Below are positions 7,193 to 12,149 of a stretch of DNA of 12,149 nt, piece after piece. The stretch lies in the NCBI GenBank assembly GCA_016194795.1, contig JACQAX010000260.1, positions 1 through 12,149 on the forward strand, read 5' to 3'. A program made the position numbers and the translations under genes. This DNA comes from Deltaproteobacteria bacterium. GTDB taxonomy: Bacteria; Bdellovibrionota; UBA1018; UBA923. The stretch's first letter is position 1. The number at the start of each line of letters is the position of its first letter. Below the pieces are notes generated by a model. That model did no database searches, was not told the DNA's origin, and saw nothing but the letters and a program-made list of their open reading frames with translations.

Positions 7193-8441
7193 TCAGCCGC
7201 CCTTCGCCTTCAGAATGTCGTCGAAGCTCTGCTTCTTGTCCGGAAAAAAAATCACCGCGTCCGAATAGAGCTGGTCGACGGCGACCTTGAGCCCGCTCTC
7301 CTGCGAAACCTGCAGCATCACCGTGTAGAGCCGAAGGTCCTTCACGCCGCGCTGGATGAGCGCGCGCCCCTGGTCGATCGTGAGCTCCTTGCGCCCGTCC
7401 CTCGCGCACGAGCCGGTACTCGAGGAGCGCGAGGATGATCTCCTTGAGGATGTTCAGGCGCCCGCTCGCCGTGACGGCCGCCTTGCGAAAGAGCTCGAGC
7501 GCGCGCGTGTGGCCGAGCTTCGTGCTGAGATAGTATTTGCCGCAGACGACGAGCGCCGCGCAGACGTACTTGATGAGCGTCTCGTCGCGGTCGTCGAGGT
7601 TGGTGAAGACGGAGTAGTATTTCTCGATGTCCTCGTACTTGCCGATGACGATCGCCAGGCGCAGCACCTCGGCCAGCCGCTTGGGGTTCGCCGGAAAATA
7701 TTGCGAGAGCTTGCGGACGACGTCGTAGGCGGCGACGTGCTCCTGCTCCTTCATGAGAACGTCGTAGAGGCCGACGAGGCACTTGTAATGGATGCGGTTG
7801 TAGTCGAGCCCCTGCTGGAACTTGTCGCGCGCGACGTCGAGCGCCTGGCGGATGACCTTCACCTGGCCGAGATAAGCCATCGCGAGCGAAGGGCTCGGAT
7901 CGAGCGGTATCGCCTCGGTGAACTTGGCCTCGGCGCCGTCGAGGTCGCCGTCGGCCATGAGCCGCTTGCCCTCGTCGATGTGCACGACGTAGGCGCGCGG
8001 CCGGATCTTCTCGAGCGCGGCCTTCATGATCGTGCGGCGCACGAGCTCGGGGGTCAGCGGCTTGAGGATGTAGGCGTCGATGTCCTCCTCGGCGGATCGC
8101 GCCACGGCCGTCTGGGACGTGTTGCCCGTGACGATGACGAAGAGGCACTCCTTGCTTTCGTCCGGACGGCTCTCGCGCTGCTTCTGGAGCAGCTCCAGGC
8201 CGCAACGCTTGCCGAGCTCGTACTCGGCCACCACGATGTGCGGCTTGTCGCTCGCGATGGCGGTCTCGGCCTGGCTGAAGGAGTTGACGAGCACCGTGAG
8301 GTTGGGCTTGGCGCCGAGCTCGCGAAAGACATTGAAGAGCCCCGAGCGCGCGGTCGAGCTCGGGTCGGCGATCAGGATCTTGCGCGTGGCGAGATATTTG
8401 GCGAAGCTCTCGGCTTCTTTTTTGGGATCGAGGTTCGCCAT
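7193..8441 (-). CDS. Receiver-TPR response regulator, frameshifted near the 3' end
   Basis: Residues 20 to about 143 form a CheY-like receiver: ILIADPSS (acidic D26), VVAEYELG (E73 at the phosphoacceptor position), VIVTGN (T105) and YILKPLT (K127). Residues about 150-345 are helical repeats of TPR type (for example GDLDGAEAKFTEAIPLDPS). The ATG at 8441 has GAGAGG upstream. From about residue 346 the annotated frame turns into low-quality Arg/Ala/Gly-rich sequence that would run on to 7161 and overlap the convergent gene. Shifting by one base near 7394-7402 restores a coherent tail (KELTIDQGRALIQRGVKDL..., ending DDILKAKGG) that stops at 7193; the whole protein would then be about 415 residues. 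There is one extra base in a GGGACGGG context, so this is a sequencing error or a real mutation. No DNA-binding output domain is present, so it probably works through protein contacts. It lies 5 bp downstream of the PilZ-like gene. Confidence 0.85.
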
Positions 8442-8446
8442 CGCCG

Positions 8447-8902
8447 CTAGCCTCTCACGGCCGCGAGAAACCGGTTGATCTCGAGCTGGCGGCCGGAGAA
8501 GAGCGCGAGCAGGCGCTCCCAGCTCTCCTCGTCGTACTGGACGAGATCGATGTGCGCGCGCACGCGCTTGTCGTCGTCCTCGTCGAGCTTTTCGATGCCG
8601 CGCACCTTGCCCGTCGCCTTGAGCACCGGCGCGCCCTTGCGCGCCGAAGCGTCGGCGCGCGCGATCTCGATCATCACGCCGTGCGAGACGTTGCAGCTTC
8701 CCGCTGGAAGCCCGAGGACGAGGGCCTTGTCGCCGAGCTCGTCGAGGGTGACCTGCTCCGCCGGCACGACTCCCGACCCCGAAAGCAGATTCTGGAAATG
8801 GACGTCGAGCCGCACCGACACGAAGTCGGCGGCGCGAATGAGCTCGTCGTCCTGCTGTGCCGGCGCGGACGGCGGCGCGGGCCGTTGTGGCTTCTTACCC
8901 AT
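8447..8902 (-). CDS. PilZ-like domain protein
   Basis: The protein has 151 residues with no signal peptide. A disordered Pro/Ala/Gln-rich N-terminus (1-18) is followed by an alternating beta pattern (about 27-120), including ALVLGLPAGSC, HGVMIEI, LKATGKVRGI and VRAHIDLVQYD, and a C-terminal helix WERLLALFSGRQLEINRFL. The pattern and the closing helix resemble PilZ-fold proteins. The c-di-GMP-binding RxxxR and (D/N)xSxxG motifs are not visible, so it may be a non-binding PilZ variant or another small beta-barrel; the family call is tentative. The ATG at 8902 has no strong ribosome-binding site. The receiver-TPR gene starts 5 bp after its stop, with that gene's ribosome-binding site at the junction, so the two are almost certainly co-transcribed and may act together. 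Confidence 0.75.
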   Translation of the reverse strand: MGKKPQRPAPPSAPAQQDDELIRAADFVSVRLDVHFQNLLSGSGVVPAEQVTLDELGDKALVLGLPAGSCNVSHGVMIEIARADASARKGAPVLKATGKVRGIEKLDEDDDKRVRAHIDLVQYDEESWERLLALFSGRQLEINRFLAAVRG

Positions 8903-9048
8903 GGTTGAATCGAGTGTACCCCAAGGCGGCCGTAGCCTAAAGCCTCACATCTGTCGAAAACCTAGACGGCGATCCGCCCGAAGCGTCCGTCTTTTCGCGC
9001 ACCTGCGCCGCCCGAAATCCGGCACCTCCGTTGCAACACCAGACCTTC

Positions 9049-9828
9049 ATGAAATACAGCGCTTGGTCGTGGTGGGCTCGCATCCTTTTCGTTTTCGTCG
9101 GCATGCTCCTCGGTGGGTTCTCGATGTTCGCCGCCTACGCCGATGACGGGATCGCCTGCGCAACCCAGAGCATCCCCGGCGTCGCCGAAGTCGGTTACGA
9201 CGCCTATGGCCGGCTCGCCAAGCTCGAGAATCTTCAAGACGGCAGCGAAGCGCACGTCATGTTCGACGCGAAGGGCAAGTACCTGAGCACGATCGGCGTC
9301 AACCGCCTCCGCCAGTTCCCGTCGAAGGACAAGAAAAGCACCATTGAGAAGCTCTTCCCGCACCACTGGGCCGAGTATGCGCCCGATGGCCGCATGACCC
9401 ATTATCAGATCTATACGGCCAGCCGTCAGCTCGACTTCGAGATCCCGGCCGATCTCGACCTCGAGTCGCTGCGCGATCCGCAGTCGCACGAGATCGTCTT
9501 CACCGGCGCTCCGAAGAGCTGCGACTCCTACTTCTCGAACTGCAAGACGCTCGAGCCGCGCAAGGTCGTCGTCGAGTCCCAGCTCCACGCCTCGAAGGAC
9601 TCGTGCGTCGAGTTCGCCGGCATGCGCTTCGCCGTCCAGCGCGGCGGCGCCCAGCCGCCCGTCGCGGCCCCGAAGATCGAAAGCCAGGCGCCAGCCCCCA
9701 AGCAGCTCCCGAACCAGCCCGGCGCCGACATCCCGGTCGGACCTAAAGATCGCAAGGTGTGCATCGAAGGCGGCTGCATCATCGTGCACGAGGACGACCA
9801 GGGCGCCGACCAGACCGACGCCGAGTAA
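9049..9828 (+). CDS. Secreted Cys-containing protein of unknown family
   Basis: I chose the ATG at 9049 (259 residues) over the in-frame TTG at 9031; neither has a clear ribosome-binding site. Residues 1-31 are a signal peptide (MKYSAWSWWARILFVFVGML..., likely cleavage AAYA|DDG). The mature part has six cysteines (37, 158, 165, 186, 238, 243), an even number compatible with disulfides in the periplasm. Residues 49-78 read GYDAYGRLAKLENLQDG then a second FDAKGKYL, with a later EYAPDGRM (109-116); these resemble RHS/YD-repeat turns, but only loosely. Residues about 200-230 are Pro/Ala/Gln-rich linker, followed by a short Cys-bearing tail (VCIEGGCIIV) and an acidic end. It is divergent from the PilZ-like gene across 146 bp and convergent with the polyketide synthase gene. 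Function unknown. Confidence 0.85.
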   Translation: MKYSAWSWWARILFVFVGMLLGGFSMFAAYADDGIACATQSIPGVAEVGYDAYGRLAKLENLQDGSEAHVMFDAKGKYLSTIGVNRLRQFPSKDKKSTIEKLFPHHWAEYAPDGRMTHYQIYTASRQLDFEIPADLDLESLRDPQSHEIVFTGAPKSCDSYFSNCKTLEPRKVVVESQLHASKDSCVEFAGMRFAVQRGGAQPPVAAPKIESQAPAPKQLPNQPGADIPVGPKDRKVCIEGGCIIVHEDDQGADQTDAE

Positions 9829-9862
9829 CGAGAAAAGCTCGGAATTCGGCGCAAGCCCGCGC

Positions 9863-10951
9863 TCAGAACTCGATCAGCGCGCCCTCGACGCTCAAGCCCG
9901 GACCCATCGCAACCAGAAGCCCCAGCTCGCCCGGCAAAGCCGCTCGCGCGCGCAGGCTTTCCTCGAGCACGAAGAGCACGGTCGGCGACGACATGTTGCC
10001 CTGGCGCGCGAGCACGCGGCGGCTCGCCGCGAGCGCCTCGCCTCCATCGACGCCGAGCGCTCCGAGCTCGGTTTCGAGGCGGTCGAGGATGAGCCTTCCC
10101 CCGGGGTGCACGAGCCAGCGCGAGATCTCGCGCGCGCCCAGGCCGTAGCGGCCGAGCAGCTCGCCGATCACGTCGCGCGCGAGCGGAAGAATCGAGTCGG
10201 GCACGTCGCGCGAGAGCAGCACGCGCAGGCGCCCGGCCTCCTGGCGAAAGCCCATCTGTCCGATCAGCTCGCGGTCGGCACGCGACGAAAAGCCCACGAT
10301 CCGCGGCGCGAGGCTCGCGCGTCGGGCGCCGACCCGTTCGCGCGCGGGCGCGGCGACGACGAGCGCCGCCGCTCCGTCACCGAAGATCGCGTTCCCCACC
10401 ACGCTCTCGAGGTCGCTCCCGTCCATCCAGTACGTCGCCGAGCAGACCTCGGACGACACGACCAGGACGTGGCTGCCGGGATGACGCTCGGCGAACTCGG
10501 TCGCGCGCTCGAGCGCGGGTACCGCCGCGTTGCAGCCCTGGCCGACGAGGTTCGCGGTTTTAGCGCGCGCGCCGAGACCGAGCTCGCGCGCCACGAGCTG
10601 GCTCAAGCCCGGGCAAAGATAACCGGTGCAGCTCGTCGCGACCAGGTAGTCGACGTCGGCCGCGTCGAGGTCGGCGCGGTCGAGCGCCTTGCGGCAGGCT
10701 TCGGCGCCGAGCCGCGGCGCCCAGAGCGCATAGTGCTCGGCGAACCAGCGCGGGTCGTTCGTGAGGCGGTGGCCGGTTTCGAGCGCCAGCGAACGCGTCA
10801 CGATGCCGCTGCCATCGAAGATCGCGCGCAGGCGCTCGCGGCCGTAGCCCGCGAGCTCGAAGACCTCGTCCTGCGTAAAGCGCCGCGGCGGAGCCGAGGT
10901 GCCCAGCGCGAGGATCTCGGCTGCGTTGGCGGGCGCGAGCGTCTTCGTCAC
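9863..10951 (-). CDS. Type III polyketide synthase (chalcone/stilbene synthase-like)
   Basis: This family condenses an acyl-CoA starter with malonyl-CoA units on a single Cys without an acyl carrier protein, giving pyrones, resorcinols or phloroglucinols. The Cys-His-Asn triad is intact: C140 in NLVGQGCNAAV, H282 in WLVHPGG and N319 in LARQGNMSSP. Other family blocks are VATSCTGYLCPGLS (104-117), FGDGAAA (190-196) and MGPGLSVEGALI (349-360). The 362-residue length is normal. The start is a GTG at 10951, the first in-frame start after a TGA, with GTGAGGG almost touching it. It lies 40 bp downstream of the metal-permease ORFs on the same strand and could share their transcript. The usual bacterial partners (isoprenylcysteine-type methyltransferase, FAD oxidoreductase) are not in this window. 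The enzyme family is very sure; starter unit and product are unknown. Confidence 0.93.
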   Translation of the reverse strand: MTKTLAPANAAEILALGTSAPPRRFTQDEVFELAGYGRERLRAIFDGSGIVTRSLALETGHRLTNDPRWFAEHYALWAPRLGAEACRKALDRADLDAADVDYLVATSCTGYLCPGLSQLVARELGLGARAKTANLVGQGCNAAVPALERATEFAERHPGSHVLVVSSEVCSATYWMDGSDLESVVGNAIFGDGAAALVVAAPARERVGARRASLAPRIVGFSSRADRELIGQMGFRQEAGRLRVLLSRDVPDSILPLARDVIGELLGRYGLGAREISRWLVHPGGRLILDRLETELGALGVDGGEALAASRRVLARQGNMSSPTVLFVLEESLRARAALPGELGLLVAMGPGLSVEGALIEF

Positions 10952-10991
10952 CCCTCACAAGCTAGTGAAGCTTTCCGGGATCGGCAAGCGC

Positions 10992-11192
10992 TCACTTTAG
11001 GCGCTTCAGTCCGAGCACGGGCGAAAGGATGAGCAGCATGACGGGCACCGCGGCGAAGCACACGACGATGAAGGCCCCCGCCGGCAGGTCGAGCTTGTAG
11101 CTGAGCACCATCCCGACGAAGCTCAGGAAAAAGCCCAATCCCCAGCCGAAGAAGAGCCGCTGTCGCACGGTCCTGAAAAAGAGCGTGCTCAC
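10992..11192 (-). pseudogene. C-terminal fragment of the split ABC-3 metal permease
   Basis: A GTG at 11192 overlaps the TGA of the upstream permease ORF (GTGA) and opens a 66-residue frame to a TGA at 10992. It encodes two hydrophobic segments around FFGWGLGFFLSFVGMVLSYK and the family block LDLPAGAFIVV, which matches the last part of ZnuB-type permeases ('yDTPAGPSVVL' in E. coli ZnuB). It therefore looks like the end of the permease that begins at 11698, in a different frame. It could be a coupled small subunit if the split is functional, but a broken gene is the simpler reading. Coding-quality sequence: sure. Pseudogene status: moderately sure. Confidence 0.7.
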
Positions 11193-11698
11193 TGGCCGTC
11201 GAATGACGCACCGATGAGCTGTTTGCGGAAAACGAAATGCACGAGCGACACCACGCCGTAGATGCCCGACGTCTTGATGACGTCGTGCCAGGTCACCCAA
11301 AGCACCTGGCCGACGAGCAAGTCCTTGATGTGCTCGGCGCCGTGGGCGATGCGGTCGACGACGAGCACGACCGCCGCCGACGCGAGCGCGTAGACGATGC
11401 CGATGATCGCCTCTTGCGAGAAGAGCTTCTCGTGCCGGCGCGCGAGCGCAAAAAGCGCCGCGGCCGCGAACGTGCTGCCGAGCGAGATGAAGTACGTCGC
11501 CGCCGACCCGTGCTCGAAGCCGAAGAGGATCGCAACGGTCGCTCCGAACGCCGCGACCTGCGCGAGGCTCAGGTCGACGAAGATCACGCCGCGCGCGAGA
11601 ACGTGCAGCCCGAGATAGCAGTGGATGCCGGCCAGGATCAGGCACATCACGAACGGAGCGGCCAGGAACTGGAGCGCCTCAAGCGCGTGCGTTCCCAT
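11189..11698 (-). CDS. N-terminal part of a ZnuB/ABC-3 family metal permease, truncated
   Basis: ABC-3 permeases form the membrane channel for Zn2+, Mn2+ or Fe2+ import with a periplasmic binding protein and an ATPase. The 169-residue frame has about five hydrophobic segments and family blocks FVDLSLAQVAAFG (40-52), QEAIIGIVYALAS (95-107), HIKDLLVGQVLWV (123-135) and FRKQLIGASFD (157-167). Full-length members are about 260-290 residues and continue after the equivalent of SFD with a stretch containing another membrane helix; here the frame stops at once (GQ, then TGA). The following ORF resumes at the last two helices, so about 45-50 residues are missing. The ATG at 11698 has GGAAG-type purines upstream and lies 3 bp after the stop of the metal-binding protein gene. 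No ATPase gene is in the window. Confidence 0.85.
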   Translation of the reverse strand: MGTHALEALQFLAAPFVMCLILAGIHCYLGLHVLARGVIFVDLSLAQVAAFGATVAILFGFEHGSAATYFISLGSTFAAAALFALARRHEKLFSQEAIIGIVYALASAAVVLVVDRIAHGAEHIKDLLVGQVLWVTWHDVIKTSGIYGVVSLVHFVFRKQLIGASFDGQ

Positions 11699-11701
11699 GC
11701 A

Positions 11702-12149
11702 TCACTTCCCTTCCACCGTCGAGACGAGCTTCTCGTACAATTCCTCGAGCGTGCCCGTGCCGGGCGCGCCGTCGACGGCGACCGCGACGGTCGCCGAGCG
11801 AAGGCTGGGCACCGACTCCTTGATGCGCGTGGTGACGGTGGGGTCGAAATAATTCTCGACGAGCACGAGGGGGATCTTCTGCTCCTTGATCTGGCGGATC
11901 ACCTCGAGAATGTGGCCGCTCGTCGGCGGAATGCCGGGCTTGGGCTCGAGGATGGCGGGGTTCTCGATCTTGAAGCGGTCGAGGAAGTACGTGAGCGTCT
12001 TGTGGTAGGTCACGGCCTTCTTCACGCCCGACTTGGCGATGCGCGCGCTCCAGCCCTTCGTCTTCTCGACGAGCCGCGCCTGGTAGGCCTTGGCCCGCTC
12101 GGCGAACTTGGCCGCCACCGACCCGTCGAGCTCGCCCAGGCGCTCGGCC
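11702..12149 (-). CDS. ZnuA-type metal ABC transporter substrate-binding protein, C-terminal part
   Basis: The frame is open to the right edge, so the N-terminus (signal peptide, first metal ligands) lies outside the window; about 148 residues are visible. The blocks are typical of the cluster-9 binding-protein family: a helix with AKFAERAKAYQARL, then VTYHKTLTYFLDRF, whose His is a conserved metal ligand, then ILEPKPGIPPTSGHI and the strand IPLVLVENYFDP. The protein would capture Zn2+ (or Mn2+) in the periplasm and hand it to the permease encoded 3 bp downstream. A His-rich loop, if present, would lie in the missing part. Zn2+ versus Mn2+ cannot be decided from this fragment. A GTG at 12118 within the frame is not the start, because coherent sequence continues upstream (AERLGELDGS). 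Confidence 0.88.
   Translation of the reverse strand, partial: AERLGELDGSVAAKFAERAKAYQARLVEKTKGWSARIAKSGVKKAVTYHKTLTYFLDRFKIENPAILEPKPGIPPTSGHILEVIRQIKEQKIPLVLVENYFDPTVTTRIKESVPSLRSATVAVAVDGAPGTGTLEELYEKLVSTVEGK

Noticed and set aside
8913..8941. Possible minus-strand promoter (TTTAGG / TACACT) for the PilZ-like gene
   Set aside because: The -35 is poor and the predicted start is almost at the ATG; not strong enough to annotate.
8964..8992. Inverted repeat AGACGG/CCGTCT followed by TTTT in the gap before 9049
   Set aside because: Only six base pairs with a 17-base loop; too weak to call a terminator or operator.
10106..11032. 308-residue plus-strand ORF opposite the polyketide synthase
   Set aside because: Antisense shadow; the minus strand has the intact Cys-His-Asn triad.

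Overview
The window comes from a GC-rich Gram-negative bacterium. Evidence for an outer membrane is a small exported protein that looks like an 8-stranded beta-barrel, together with lipoprotein diacylglyceryl transferase (Lgt) and periplasmic metal-binding machinery. The mix of a receiver-TPR protein, a PilZ-like partner, Lgt with a Cys-rich GRIGC..GCCYG loop, a solo type III polyketide synthase and a metal permease of the 'AGIHCYLGLHV' type suggests the former Deltaproteobacteria or Bdellovibrionota. That placement is inference. No rRNA, tRNA, CRISPR array, transposase or phage gene was seen.

Layout. 2-169 (+): 3' end of a gene that starts outside the window, followed by a hairpin terminator. 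271-726: no convincing gene; AT-richer than its flanks and full of small inverted repeats. 785-2890 (-): a large secreted protein of unknown family with a clear promoter and terminator. 3061-5091 (+): a YyaL/SSP411-type thioredoxin-domain protein. 5122-6631 (-): lgt overlapping a TrmJ-type RNA methyltransferase. 6656-7177 (+): small beta-barrel protein, divergent from lgt with only 24 bp between start codons. 7193-8902 (-): a two-gene unit encoding a PilZ-like protein and a receiver-TPR protein whose phosphoacceptor Asp is Glu and whose 3' end carries a frameshift. 9049-9828 (+): secreted Cys-containing protein of unknown family. 9863-12149 (-): the 3' half of a ZnuA-type metal-binding protein, a ZnuB/ABC-3 permease split into two ORFs, and a type III polyketide synthase.

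How the genes relate. Most of the window is ordinary chromosomal housekeeping and envelope biology: lipoprotein maturation, RNA modification, an outer-membrane barrel and exported proteins. The most notable items are the permease, which seems to have lost an internal stretch of about 45-50 residues and now reads as two ORFs overlapping by GTGA; the Glu-for-Asp receiver with a broken reading frame; the type III PKS lying 40 bp downstream of the metal-uptake genes; and the hairpin-rich gap near the left edge. I do not see a clearly new multi-gene defence or mobile system here.
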